Positions 45,628 to 53,990 of a DNA stretch of 64,000 bases are shown piece after piece (within the stretch, counting starts at the first letter, position 1; every line of letters begins with the position of its first letter). A program made the position numbers and the translations under genes. The notes beneath the pieces are model-generated. The model ran no database searches. It was given only the letters and a program-made list of their open reading frames with translations, and was not told the DNA's origin. This DNA is from Halomonas litopenaei (GTDB lineage: Bacteria; Pseudomonadota; Gammaproteobacteria; Pseudomonadales; Halomonadaceae), in assembly GCF_017303055.1 (NCBI RefSeq), contig NZ_JAEKJT010000005.1, forward strand, positions 62,001-126,000. The letters run 5' to 3'.

Positions 45628-46440
45628 ATGCTGCAATATCCTCAGATTGATCCCGTGGCCATTTCTCTGGGGCCAGTACAGATTCACTGGTACGGCCTGA
45701 TGTACGTAGTCGGGCTGGTCGCCGCCTGGTGGCTGGGGCGTCGTCGTGCCCACCGCCTGGACCTGAATCACGATGATATCGGCGATCTGATCTTTTACGG
45801 TGCCATGGGGATCATCCTCGGTGGTCGTCTGGGCTATGCGCTGTTCTACGGGCTCGAGCAACTGCTGGCCAACCCACTGTGGCTCTTCAGAATCTGGGAC
45901 GGCGGCATGAGCTTTCATGGCGGCCTGGCCGGTGTGTTGCTCGCGGCATGGCTGTTTGCCCGCAAGCACCGCCTGGCCTTCTTTCAGTTGACCGATTTCA
46001 TCGCCCCGCTAGTGCCGATCGGCCTGGGTGCCGGGCGCCTCGGCAACTTCATCAATCACGAGTTGCCGGGAAGGGTCAGCGATATCCCTTGGGCGATGGT
46101 CTTCCCTCCCATGATGGGGCTGGGGCCGGAGCCGCGCCACCCTTCAGCGCTCTACGAGTTCGCCCTGGAAGGGGTAGTACTGTTTGCCGTGCTGTGGTGG
46201 TTGTCGCGCCGACCGCGCCAGCGAGGGCTCATCTCGGGGTTGTTCCTGGTGCTTTATGGCACCTTCCGCTTCGGCGTGGAGTTCGTGCGCCTGCCCGACC
46301 CCCAACTGGGGTTCATCGCCTTCGGCTGGCTGACCATGGGGCAACTGTTGACCTTACCGATGCTCATTGCGGGGCTGGCCCTGGTCATCTGGTCGAGGCG
46401 TCAGCCAGTGGATAGGGCGAAGGCGGCGGCGACCTCATGA
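45628..46440 (+). CDS. lgt: prolipoprotein diacylglyceryl transferase
   Basis: The 270-residue protein has seven helices and the Lgt signatures [31 protein letters not shown], the catalytic-His region [12 protein letters not shown], the signature [14 protein letters not shown] and [17 protein letters not shown]. Lgt transfers diacylglycerol to the lipobox Cys, the first step of lipoprotein maturation. LspA and Lnt for the next steps are 15 kb to the left on the same island. The stop overlaps the next start by 4 bp. Confidence 0.95.
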   Translation: MLQYPQIDPVAISLGPVQIHWYGLMYVVGLVAAWWLGRRRAHRLDLNHDDIGDLIFYGAMGIILGGRLGYALFYGLEQLLANPLWLFRIWDGGMSFHGGLAGVLLAAWLFARKHRLAFFQLTDFIAPLVPIGLGAGRLGNFINHELPGRVSDIPWAMVFPPMMGLGPEPRHPSALYEFALEGVVLFAVLWWLSRRPRQRGLISGLFLVLYGTFRFGVEFVRLPDPQLGFIAFGWLTMGQLLTLPMLIAGLALVIWSRRQPVDRAKAAATS

Positions 46441-46976
46441 ACACGGCCTTCGCTTTTCTACTGGTGCTGCTGTTCGTCGCTACACCCGTAGCGGCCCGTG
46501 GAGAGTTTCCCGTGGGCGGTGGCAAAGGCTCCACCTTCAGTAACTCGGCTCAACGGGAATTCCTGCCGGCCGATGAAGCCTTCCGGGCTAGCGCCTGGCG
46601 AGACGATGAACGGCTCTATGTCGGCTTCCTCAATGCCGAGGACTATTACCTCCATCGCCACCAATTCGCCCTGGACAGCCGCGACGCGGACGTCAGCTTC
46701 GGTGAGCTGGCAATTCCCCCCGGCGAACCCATGGTGCACGCGTCTCTGGGGGAGATCGAGGTGTTCTATGACCAGGTGGTATTTAGTGCGCCCATCGAGG
46801 CGAGCGATGCCGCTACCGGGCCGCTGGCCATCACGGTGACCTTTCAGGGCTGCTCCGATCGGGGACTTTGCTATCCACCCGAGCAGGTCGAGCTCGACGC
46901 GCTTCACGGGTCGCCTCCGGCAGCCTTCGATTCTCCTCCTCGTGGTACTGGGGATAGCGAAAATAGAGCGCCTTGA
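46437..46976 (+). CDS. DsbD N-terminal-domain-like protein
   Basis: The 179-residue periplasmic protein has a signal peptide ending VAARG. The immunoglobulin-like DsbD-alpha fold has the redox pair in [19 protein letters not shown]. In full DsbD this domain receives electrons from the membrane part and passes them to DsbC or CcmG. Here it is a separate protein, coupled to lgt by a 4-bp overlap and directly adjacent to the SafE-like membrane gene. Confidence 0.88.
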   Translation: MNTAFAFLLVLLFVATPVAARGEFPVGGGKGSTFSNSAQREFLPADEAFRASAWRDDERLYVGFLNAEDYYLHRHQFALDSRDADVSFGELAIPPGEPMVHASLGEIEVFYDQVVFSAPIEASDAATGPLAITVTFQGCSDRGLCYPPEQVELDALHGSPPAAFDSPPRGTGDSENRAP

Positions 46977-47708
46977 ATGGATCCCACCGGCCTGAGCCTA
47001 CCGCCATTGGCGGCGGCTTTCGTCTTCGGCCTGCTCGGAGGGGCGCACTGCATCGGCATGTGTGGCGGGATCATGAGTGCCCTGACCTTTGCCGTGCCCC
47101 CCAGCATGCGGCAGCCGAGCCGCCTGGCGGGCCTCCTGCTCGGCTACAACCTGGGCCGCATCACCAGCTACATGCTCGCCGGTGCCCTGGTGGCGCTGCT
47201 CGGTTCCGTGCTCAACCATGCCCTGGACGGCATCGCCATGGTGCTGCGTATCCTGGCGGCGGTCATGCTGATTCTGATGGCGCTGTATATCGCCAACTGG
47301 TGGAAGGGGTTGCTACGTGTCGAAGCCCTGGGTCGCTCGCTGTGGCGGCGTATCGAACCGCTTGGTCGAGGCTTGATGCCCGTCGTGAAGGTGCCCCAGG
47401 CCTTCGCGCTGGGCTCGATCTGGGGCTGGATGCCCTGCGGGCTGATCTATTCAATGCTGGCCTGGAGTCTGGCCGTGGCCGAGCCGCTACGCGCCGCGAC
47501 GATGATGGGGGCCTTCGGGCTCGGCACCCTGCCCGTCGTCCTGGCGACCGGTATGGCAGCCCGCCGCGTCTCGCTATGGATTCGCCATCCAGCGACCCGC
47601 ACGCTGGCGGCGTTGCTGATCATAGCGTTTGCCGTCTGGCAACTCTGGCATCTGCACTCCATGACCGGCATGGACGATATGGCCAGCATGGCGCCGTCGC
47701 ATCACTGA
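46977..47708 (+). CDS. SafE/TauE-like membrane protein (CcdA-related)
   Basis: The 243-residue protein has six helices, the motif GLLGGAHCIGMCGGIMSAL in the first helix and GSIWGWMPCGLIYSMLAWSL in a later one. These are two Cys sites typical of the DsbD_2/UreH-like branch associated with cytochrome oxidase and copper clusters. It begins right after the DsbD-alpha-like stop, so the two may act together as a split electron-transfer system (inference). The C-terminus is Met/His-rich (HLHSMTGMDDMASM). Confidence 0.88.
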   Translation: MDPTGLSLPPLAAAFVFGLLGGAHCIGMCGGIMSALTFAVPPSMRQPSRLAGLLLGYNLGRITSYMLAGALVALLGSVLNHALDGIAMVLRILAAVMLILMALYIANWWKGLLRVEALGRSLWRRIEPLGRGLMPVVKVPQAFALGSIWGWMPCGLIYSMLAWSLAVAEPLRAATMMGAFGLGTLPVVLATGMAARRVSLWIRHPATRTLAALLIIAFAVWQLWHLHSMTGMDDMASMAPSHH

Positions 47709-48133
47709 TGGCCAATGCGCGGACCATCCGTGACGATGGCCGGTTGCTCCGATCCCAGCGATTCGATCAGTTGCTTCAGGCTAGGGGCCTCGGGACCATC
47801 ATCGTGGCCGATGCTATCCAGCCATCGCGCTATCGCCTGAAGTTCTTGAATCCTCATGCAAATGTGGCGCCCTTGTTCAGCCAGCGGCGTGTGCCTATCA
47901 ACAACCGGAGGGCTGTCTTGGTCCGCCCAGGTCAATATCTGCTTGATTTCTGGGAGGCCGACTCCCAACGAGCGAAGGCAATCAATGAGGCGCAGGCGAC
48001 CCAGTGCCTCCTCGTCATAGAGTTGATAGCCGTTGCGCGGGTCCCGTTGCGGTCGTAACAACCCCTCACGTGTGTAGTGACGTACCGTTTCCGCAGTGAC
48101 CCCACCAGCCCGAGCCAGTTCAGTGACTCGCAT
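47702..48133 (-). CDS. MerR-family regulator of the copper set
   Basis: The 143-residue protein has an N-terminal winged helix (RVTELARAGGVTAETVRHYT) and a dimerisation helix (RLIDCLRSLGVGLPEIKQIL). The C-terminal CxxxxxxC metal loop of CueR is not seen; Cys is limited to CLRS and HICMRI. It is convergent with the SafE-like gene (7-bp overlap) and divergent from the Met-rich protein gene whose promoter has MerR spacing. It probably responds to copper or another metal, but the effector is uncertain. Confidence 0.82.
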   Translation of the reverse strand: MRVTELARAGGVTAETVRHYTREGLLRPQRDPRNGYQLYDEEALGRLRLIDCLRSLGVGLPEIKQILTWADQDSPPVVDRHTPLAEQGRHICMRIQELQAIARWLDSIGHDDGPEAPSLKQLIESLGSEQPAIVTDGPRIGHQ

Positions 48134-48259
48134 TGCCTTTTCCTTACCTACTCAGTTTCAGTCAGCCTACAACCGTGAGGCCGCCCAAAGGTCAAGGCCT
48201 GGTTATAGCGCTCAATGGGTGGCCGCCCGCATGACGCGGAAACGCCAAAAAATAAGGGC

Positions 48260-48290
48260 TTGACCTTGAAGTAGGCTTCAAGGATACCTT
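48260..48290 (+). promoter_or_regulatory. MerR-type promoter of the copper/thiol operon (19-bp spacer)
   Basis: -35 TTGACC (48260-48265) and -10 TACCTT (48285-48290) are 19 bp apart. The spacer has the dyad CCTTGAAG-TAGG-CTTCAAGG (partly overlapping -35), close to CueR-type operators. It precedes the Met-rich small protein and the SCO/DUF411/TlpA/CcdA genes. Confidence 0.8.
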
Positions 48291-48390
48291 TCCAAGAAGC
48301 AGCGCTGCTGCAGGGTGGAAATCAAAGCCAAGCCGTGCCATCAGCCTTGCTGGTGGAAAGGTGAGTCCCAAGAAGATCGAGGAGAGTGTC

Positions 48391-48636
48391 ATGCGGAAAC
48401 GTCACACTGCAGTCCTGACTGTCGCTATCATCGCCACCAGTGCCTTCGGGACCGGCTCGCTCCTTGCACAGGAAGATCCGCAGCAGGAGCCAATGGAGGG
48501 CAAGGGCATGCATGGGGACATGATGCAAGAAGGTGGCATGATGGGGATGATGAGTGACATGAATACCATGATGGAAAAATGCAATGCCATGATGGATAAA
48601 ATGCAACAGGGTCATGAAACCGACAGTAACGCCTGA
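48391..48636 (+). CDS. small secreted Met/Cys protein, likely periplasmic copper binder
   Basis: The 81-residue protein has a signal peptide ending SLLAQE. The mature part is rich in Met with MHGDMMQEGGMMGMMSDM and CNAMMDKM. Such motifs bind Cu(I). GAGGAGAGTGTC precedes the ATG. It is the first gene after the MerR-type promoter and so probably strongly induced. Confidence 0.82.
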   Translation: MRKRHTAVLTVAIIATSAFGTGSLLAQEDPQQEPMEGKGMHGDMMQEGGMMGMMSDMNTMMEKCNAMMDKMQQGHETDSNA

Positions 48637-48709
48637 CGTGAGATCGCCAGGGGCTGCTCCGCAGAGGAGCAGCCATTTACATTTTAGTGGAGCGAGGGGA
48701 GAACAGCAT

Positions 48710-49405
48710 TTGCGTAAATGCATCTATGCTCCATTAGCCATTCTCTGGCTGGTGGCAAGTGCTTCGTCCTTTGCTCATTCCCTTGAAGATGCCGAGGCAG
48801 AGTTGCAAGAGCGGGAACGCTACGCCCAGTTTGTCGACCAGCCGGCCCCGACTTTTTCCCTGGCCGGTGTTGAGGGCAACATCGTGGCATCTTCCGACCT
48901 GGAAGGTCGCGTCGTGGTGCTCAATTTTATCTACACCCGCTGCCAGGAAGCCTGCCCGGTGCACATGAACCTGATTGCCGAGGTGCAAGAGCGAGTCAAC
49001 GATACCGGCCTACGAGATGATGTTGAATTTATCACCATCGCTACCGACAGCGAGGACTTTGCCGGCACGCACAACAACATGCGGGCCTACGGTGAAAATT
49101 TCGATCTGGACCCCGCCAACTGGCGGTTTCTTTATCGAAGCGAAAATGAGTTTGTCGACACCACACGCCAGGTCGCGGAAGCCTACGGTCTGAAATTCGA
49201 CGATGTGGCCGAGGGCGTCCAGGCGCATGGCGTTGTGACTCATGTCATCGACCAATCAGGACGGATACGGGCCCGCTTTCATGGGCTCAAATTCGATCCG
49301 GAGCACCTAGTTTCCTATGTAAAGGTGTTGGCAGAAGGACCAGAGACATTATCCACCGGTGTGTGGGATCGCATTCGCCATACTGTCGTCAACACCTTCG
49401 ATTAA
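48710..49405 (+). CDS. SCO-family protein, second copy
   Basis: The protein of about 231 residues starts at TTG 48710 (GGGGAG upstream; no ATG in a suitable place). The signal peptide ends SFAHS and has no lipobox, unlike the SCO at 25269. The thioredoxin fold has the copper motif CQEACP in YTRCQEACPVHMNL and the conserved His region AHGVVTHVIDQ. It resembles SCO1/SenC proteins, with a shifted pattern (ATDSEDF instead of SVDP). Confidence 0.85.
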   Translation: MRKCIYAPLAILWLVASASSFAHSLEDAEAELQERERYAQFVDQPAPTFSLAGVEGNIVASSDLEGRVVVLNFIYTRCQEACPVHMNLIAEVQERVNDTGLRDDVEFITIATDSEDFAGTHNNMRAYGENFDLDPANWRFLYRSENEFVDTTRQVAEAYGLKFDDVAEGVQAHGVVTHVIDQSGRIRARFHGLKFDPEHLVSYVKVLAEGPETLSTGVWDRIRHTVVNTFD

Positions 49406-49469
49406 TGCCGCGAGAGTATAGCCGGCCTCGCTGCCGAACGTTCTCGTGAACTCTATGGAGCCTTAGCGT

Positions 49470-49910
49470 ATGAAACACTGGAAAGCGCTGACCATCGCTT
49501 CTCTATTGACCTTCCCCCTGACAGGGTTGGCAGCCGAGACGTCGGCAACCCTCTACAAGAACCCCAACTGTGGCTGTTGCGCCGAATATGCCAAGTATCT
49601 CGAACGAAACGGGTTCGAAGTGGAGACAATCGATACTCACGATCTCGCGAAGATGAAAGCCGAACACGATGTTTCCGAGAAACTGCAGGGTTGCCATACC
49701 ACGCTCATCGACAACTATGTCTTCGAGGGCCACGTACCCGTGGAAAGCGTCACCCAGGTACTCGAAGAGAAACCTTTCATCAAAGGCCTGAGCGTACCCG
49801 GAATGCCACTTGGCTCACCGGGGATGTCGGGCGAGAAACAGGGCCCACTGGAGGTTTACACCCTGGCCTTTCAGCCGACCGATACCCCTAAAGTTTACGC
49901 CACCCACTGA
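49470..49910 (+). CDS. DUF411 metal-binding protein (CopG-like)
   Basis: The 146-residue periplasmic protein has a signal peptide ending GLAAE. The DUF411 motif YKNPNCGCCAEYAKYLE is present, then LQGCHTTLIDNYVFEGHVP and GLSVPGMPLGSPGM. Family members occur in copper-resistance clusters and have two Cys pairs for Cu. It follows the SCO gene. Confidence 0.9.
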   Translation: MKHWKALTIASLLTFPLTGLAAETSATLYKNPNCGCCAEYAKYLERNGFEVETIDTHDLAKMKAEHDVSEKLQGCHTTLIDNYVFEGHVPVESVTQVLEEKPFIKGLSVPGMPLGSPGMSGEKQGPLEVYTLAFQPTDTPKVYATH

Positions 49911-49925
49911 AGGTGAGCCTTGGTG

Positions 49926-50489
49926 ATGAGACAACTGATCGGGACCAGTTGGGTAGCGGTGGCATTGTGGGGAATGATCACTTCTTTGGCCGTCGCCGAA
50001 CCACCCAAACGTGTGGGGCCGAATGGGTTTCTTCTCTGGGAAAGCCCACGCGAGGTGTCGGAAATCAGCTTCGAGGCTGGCGACGGTACTCCGCTGACGC
50101 TGACCACCTTCGGAGGAAAGCTGATCCTGCTCAACATCTGGGCGACATGGTGTGGCCCTTGCCGCGAGGAAATGCCCACCCTGGATGCCCTCCAGGCTGA
50201 ATTGGGTGGGACAGATTTCGAGGTCGTCGCACTCTCGATCGATCGCAAAGGCATCGAGGTCGTCAACGAATTCTATCAGGAGGTGGGGATCGAGCATCTC
50301 GCTCCCTACGTCGATCCAACCGGCATGGCCAGCGCGAACCTCAGTGCCGTGGGTATTCCCACGACGCTTCTGCTCGACCGCCAGGGCAGGGAGATCGGAC
50401 GCCTGGTCGGGGAGGCCGAGTGGGATACCCCTGAAATGATCGACTTTCTTGCCGAAACCATAGAAACCACCCAGGAGGACGCGCCATGA
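49926..50489 (+). CDS. TlpA-like thioredoxin
   Basis: The 187-residue protein has a signal peptide (start ATG at 49926 after AAGGTGAG) and a TlpA/ResA fold. The redox site WCGPC is in LNIWATWCGPCREEMPTL, and AVGIPTTLLLDRQG has the cis-Pro. It probably keeps periplasmic copper-site thiols reduced, fed by CcdA two genes on. It overlaps the next gene by 4 bp. Confidence 0.9.
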   Translation: MRQLIGTSWVAVALWGMITSLAVAEPPKRVGPNGFLLWESPREVSEISFEAGDGTPLTLTTFGGKLILLNIWATWCGPCREEMPTLDALQAELGGTDFEVVALSIDRKGIEVVNEFYQEVGIEHLAPYVDPTGMASANLSAVGIPTTLLLDRQGREIGRLVGEAEWDTPEMIDFLAETIETTQEDAP

Positions 50490-50869
50490 GTTGCTGTGAC
50501 GACAAGCCCCAAAAGGGCCAAGAGAAAGCCGGACTGAAAGGCCTGGTAACAGGCCCACGCCGCTGGATGCTGCTGGGCGCTGTGGCGGTGGCTGGTGGTC
50601 TTGCCATGGGCTGGGATCAGTTGGTCCTGCTTGGGCTCGCGCCTCTCTTGGTGAGCCTCTTGCCTTGCCTTGTCATGTGCGGATTAGGACTGTGCATGAT
50701 GAAATGCAAGGACAAGACAAACAAGTCGACCGACCAGGACGAAGTCACTGATACACAAGCCGGGGTGGAAGCCTCTACCGCGGTACCCACGGAGACGACA
50801 TCCGCCAATCGCCAAGCGGCGAATCACCAGGTGCCGTCCGAGCGGCCCATATCCAAGCTCCAAGCCTAG
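50486..50869 (+). CDS. Cys-rich small membrane protein of unknown function
   Basis: The 127-residue protein begins MSCCDDKPQKGQ. Two helices around residues 28-72 follow, the second being Cys-rich (LLPCLVMCGLGLCMMKCKDK, three Cys-x(2-4)-Cys steps). The tail is polar and probably unstructured. The cysteines at the membrane surface suggest metal or disulfide handling. Translation is coupled to the TlpA-like gene. No family is recognised. Confidence 0.75.
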   Translation: MSCCDDKPQKGQEKAGLKGLVTGPRRWMLLGAVAVAGGLAMGWDQLVLLGLAPLLVSLLPCLVMCGLGLCMMKCKDKTNKSTDQDEVTDTQAGVEASTAVPTETTSANRQAANHQVPSERPISKLQA

Positions 50870-50886
50870 CCGCGGGATAGGGGAGG

Positions 50887-51630
50887 ATGCTGGAGCTTGC
50901 CAATATCGGCCTGGCGACGGCCTTTCTGGCGGGCCTGATCTCGTTCGCTTCGCCCTGTGTCTTACCGCTCGTGCCTGGCTATCTCTCCTTCGTCGCCGGG
51001 CGCTCGCTGGGGCAGATACGGGAAGCGGATCGACGGGAGCGACTCCGGGTGTTAACCCAGTCGATCTGGTTCGTGCTCGGGTTCACCACGATATTCCTGA
51101 TGCTGGGCGCCAGTGCCACGGCCATCGGGCGTCTGCTGCTGATCTATCGCCAGGAGGCGAACCTGGTCGGCAGTCTCATCGTCATCCTGTTCGGTGCCTT
51201 CATGACCGGGCTCATTCCGCTGCACTGGTTACAGCGGGAATGGCGGTTGATCGGCCGCCTCAAGGAAGCGGGCGGGGGGCCTGGTGCGGCCTACCTCCTA
51301 GGTGTGGCGTTCGCCTTCGGCTGGACCCCCTGCATCGGCCCGATCCTGGGCGCCATTCTGACCGTCAGCGCCTCGACGGCCAATGCCTCGAGCGGAATGG
51401 CGTTGCTCGGCATCTATTCGCTGGGCCTGGGGGTGCCCTTTCTGTTGACGGCGGTGTCGCTCGATCGCTTCCTGCACCACCAGCCATTCCTGCGCCGCTG
51501 GGGCCGAGTCATGCATCTGGCGGCCGGGCTGATCATGATCCTGATGGGCATCTTGATGATCACCGGCAAACTGACCGAGCTGTCCTATTGGTTATTGCGC
51601 ACCTTTCCGGCGCTAGGCAGCATCGGCTAG
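50887..51630 (+). CDS. ccdA: CcdA-type cytochrome c biogenesis membrane protein
   Basis: This 247-residue protein has six helices. The CcdA signature FASPCVLPLVPGYLSFVAG has its active Cys, and the partner Cys is in FAFGWTPCIGPILGAIL. CcdA carries electrons from cytosolic thioredoxin across the membrane to periplasmic TlpA/CcmG-like proteins, several of which are encoded nearby. Confidence 0.93.
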   Translation: MLELANIGLATAFLAGLISFASPCVLPLVPGYLSFVAGRSLGQIREADRRERLRVLTQSIWFVLGFTTIFLMLGASATAIGRLLLIYRQEANLVGSLIVILFGAFMTGLIPLHWLQREWRLIGRLKEAGGGPGAAYLLGVAFAFGWTPCIGPILGAILTVSASTANASSGMALLGIYSLGLGVPFLLTAVSLDRFLHHQPFLRRWGRVMHLAAGLIMILMGILMITGKLTELSYWLLRTFPALGSIG

Positions 51631-51653
51631 CCATTATTCGAGGAAATATTGCA

Positions 51654-52520
51654 ATGAACAAAATCACGGGTCGCTTCTGGCGTGCCCTGTCACTGACGAG
51701 CTGGGTCATGGCCAGTCTGAGCTTCGTCAGTATGGCCGGGGCCGCCGAGGAGGCATTGCCGTCGCTGAGTTATGACCAAACAGGCGAACGGCTGCTCAAA
51801 GTACAGGCCAACCAGCTTTTCGAAAGCACGGATGGCGGGGCGGCCTGGACGATGATTCCCTTGCCCGACGAAGTAGCGGAGGGACGGTTGGTAACGGTAT
51901 CGGAACCGGCAACAGCCGAACAGGCCCTCTATATCGCCGGCCCCTCGATCGGGGTGCAGCGCAGCACCGATCATGGAGAAACCTGGCAGGAACTCAACGA
52001 TGGCTTGCCTAACCAGGACGTTACCGCCTTGGACGTGCACCGCCATCAGCCCGAGACACTCTATGTGGTGATTGCCGACGACGGCCTCTACCAGAGTGAG
52101 GATGCCGGCACGACCTGGAAGAAGATGGATAGCGGTCCTGCCCAACCCGTTCGCCGGCTCATCCACTCCGATATGGAGGGGAGCATGCAGACTGGCTGGC
52201 TCTATGCGGTGTCCGACGATGCGGTTCGCCTGTCGATGGATTGCTTCTGCGGCTGGCGACCGACCGGGGAGCTCGATGCCGGCAGAGTCTATGATCTGGC
52301 CTACAAGCTCGACGATCCCGAACACGTCTATGTGGCCACGGAGCAAGGCCTGTGGCGCAGCGACAATGGCGGCCAGGAGTGGCAGCAAGTAAAGGGTGAT
52401 GGCCCGACGTTCGTCACGCTTACGCTTGCGCCGCAGGGAACGCTCTATGCCCTGGATCGCGAGGGGGAGCTCATGCGCAGCGAAGATCAGGGCCAAACCT
52501 GGACACCCCCCGATGCGTAA
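51654..52520 (+). CDS. secreted BNR/sortilin-type repeat protein
   Basis: The protein of about 288 residues has a signal peptide ending MAGAAEE. At least four Asp-box (BNR) repeats follow: STDGGAAW, STDHGETW, SEDAGTTW, SDNGGQEW and SEDQGQTW, predicting a beta-propeller. A CFC pair lies at MDCFCGW. Similar proteins occur next to cytochromes in copper clusters; the role is unknown. It overlaps the cytochrome gene by 8 bp, so they are coupled. Confidence 0.85.
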   Translation: MNKITGRFWRALSLTSWVMASLSFVSMAGAAEEALPSLSYDQTGERLLKVQANQLFESTDGGAAWTMIPLPDEVAEGRLVTVSEPATAEQALYIAGPSIGVQRSTDHGETWQELNDGLPNQDVTALDVHRHQPETLYVVIADDGLYQSEDAGTTWKKMDSGPAQPVRRLIHSDMEGSMQTGWLYAVSDDAVRLSMDCFCGWRPTGELDAGRVYDLAYKLDDPEHVYVATEQGLWRSDNGGQEWQQVKGDGPTFVTLTLAPQGTLYALDREGELMRSEDQGQTWTPPDA

Positions 52521-52971
52521 GCTCTGGATCCTCGTCACAACGTGGCTGCTGATGAGTGCCGCCGGGCAGGCCATGGCGGGGGGTGGCCCCTCTTCGCGCG
52601 ATACCTCTCGGCTGGAAGAGGGAGAAAGGATCTACCAGCAGTACTGTGCCAGCTGCCACGGCAGCGAGGGCGAGGGCCAGCCGAACTGGGAGCACCAGAA
52701 TGCCCAGGGCGAATTGCCCGCTCCCCCTCACGGGCCGGAGGGGCATACCTGGAAACACTCCGATGCGATGCTCTACCGGATCATCGCCGAGGGATGGCGC
52801 GACCCCTGGAACAAGACCGAGCGACTGACGATGCCGGCCTTCGAGAATGTCCTGACCCCCGCCGAGATCCGCTCCGTGGTGAACTATCTCAAGACGTTAT
52901 GGACGCCGGAGCAACGACGTCATCAGGCGGAAGAAAGCGAGGGAGCCCCATTTCCGTCGCAGAGTGAGTAG
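52513..52971 (+). CDS. periplasmic mono-haem cytochrome c
   Basis: The 152-residue protein has a signal peptide ending QAMAGG and one haem motif in IYQQYCASCHGSEGEGQPNW. The likely distal Met is in LTMPAFENVLTPAE. It is last in the copper/thiol operon. The set encodes the redox helpers for cytochrome and copper-site assembly, so the cytochrome may be their client. Confidence 0.9.
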   Translation: MRKLWILVTTWLLMSAAGQAMAGGGPSSRDTSRLEEGERIYQQYCASCHGSEGEGQPNWEHQNAQGELPAPPHGPEGHTWKHSDAMLYRIIAEGWRDPWNKTERLTMPAFENVLTPAEIRSVVNYLKTLWTPEQRRHQAEESEGAPFPSQSE

Positions 52972-53075
52972 CTGTGGGGCTAGGGAAGCGCTGCGTAAAC
53001 ACCTCCGCAGCTGACGGAGAGTCAACCGCAGGGTAAAACCTGGCTTTCTTGCCACTGTCTGACCAAAGCCAACCG

Positions 53076-53300
53076 ATGAAGCAGATTTCTGTCGCTCAGG
53101 CTCAGCAACAGAACAAGAAGAAGGTTCCCCGCAGCGAACGGTGTCTGGGAAGCCTTGAACAGGACATCATGCACGCCCCCAAGGTCAGTAGCGGCATTTT
53201 CACCACTACGCTGCTGACATTACTCTCAATACCAGCCCAGAGGTGGTGGACATTTCATCGCACGCACGAAGCCCCCTGCGAGAGCGTCACCTTGAGCTGA
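53076..53300 (+). mobile_element. possible N-terminal transposase fragment (IS5-like)
   Basis: A short frame begins KQISVAQAQQQNKKKVPRSE, similar in style to IS5-group transposase N-termini. It follows GGGAAGCGCTGCG at 52984, which could be an insertion-sequence end. It breaks off into non-homologous sequence. Low certainty. The rest of the stretch to 53448 is very AT-rich (especially 53380-53448) and gene-free. Confidence 0.3.
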
Positions 53301-53448
53301 TTGTGGTAGGTTTGCATTTGCTCTCAGCTAGGACTGTCTCTCTCCTACCAGATGGGGAGTAAGATGGGTAGGAACAAATAAAAAAACTATGCATAAAATA
53401 AAACTAACCAACTGTTTTATAAATAAAAAATACATCAAATTACATCTT

Positions 53449-53469
53449 CAGATTCAGAATATTGAGTGA
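53449..53469 (+). repeat. attachment-site repeat, right end of the island
   Basis: The sequence reads CAGATTCAGAATATTGAGTGA and codes QIQNIE-stop, like the end of yicC, with four differences from 14757-14777 that change no amino acid. It is probably the displaced original or an older yicC end. GGGGAGTAA at 53354-53362 lies inside the island near it, as at the left end. Confidence 0.8.
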
Positions 53470-53507
53470 TGGTGTTGGGTGGGCGGTTTCAAACTACAAG
53501 CGCAACA

Positions 53508-53990
53508 CTATTGGAGTGTCGGGCACTCGGGCACTGACTTCTGGAGAACCTCCGCGTATACCTCCAGAGGCGTCCTAGCGTTTAATGTCTCTCTAGGCTA
53601 GGTGTTGAGTGAGTCTGCGATCTCATCAAGTTCTTCTTGGGTGTAGGTCGATAGGTCTGTTCCCTTAGGAAAATACTGTCGAAGCAGACCATTGGTATTC
53701 TCGTTCGACCCGAGTCGCCATGGGCTATGTGGATCGGCGAAGTAAATAGCCGTATCGGTACGCGGGGTCATCTCCGAATGCTTGGCCGTCTCATGCTCTT
53801 GGTCGTAGGTCATCGATTGCCGAAGTGAGCGTGGAGCACGATTCACTTTGTTGCCGAAGCCAATCACGGCATTCGTCGCGGTGACACCGTCCATTTTTCC
53901 CTGGATGAAGTACCGTGTCACGTGCTCGACCAACATGCCCACGGTTGAGTGCACGCCGCTTGCCGTTCCCGTGCCGAAGGCTCGCAACAA
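53508..53990 (-). pseudogene. IS30-family transposase, truncated with an internal stop
   Basis: The leftward frame codes the C-terminal half of an IS30-type transposase: STVGMLVEHVTRYFIQGKMD, SMTYDQEHETAKHSE, YFADPHSPWRLGSNENTNG and LLRQYFPKGTDLSTYTQEE. A TAG at 53598-53600 replaces the expected Arg in LNT-stop-PRETLNART; the frame then runs to 53508. The N-terminal DNA-binding half is absent. Its outer end lies directly against the attachment repeat. Confidence 0.88.

Larger units (their letters stand above)
14757..53469. mobile_element. 38.7-kb genomic island inserted in the 3' end of yicC (metal-resistance cargo)
   Basis: The island is bounded by direct repeats of the yicC 3' end (14757-14777 and 53449-53469). 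Its integrase gene starts 375 bp from the left repeat. Left part: integrase, AlpA, recombination and replication genes. Right part: Cd/Zn/Cu resistance, lipoprotein maturation and thiol-redox genes. No conjugation or mobilisation genes are visible, so transfer would need a helper. The 3' end of yicC is a known target of mobilisable islands in Vibrio. The island is mosaic: truncated genes meet at about 24515, and transposase remnants lie at 39721 and 53076. Confidence 0.8.

Noticed and set aside
46973..48058. A 361-codon frame overlapping the SafE-like gene and the MerR gene
   Set aside because: It runs in another frame through two well-supported genes and shows no family similarity.
51240..51653. 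Long N-terminal extension of the BNR protein through ccdA
   Set aside because: The extension lies out of frame in ccdA. ATG 51654 has CGAGGAAATATTGCA upstream and starts a proper signal peptide.
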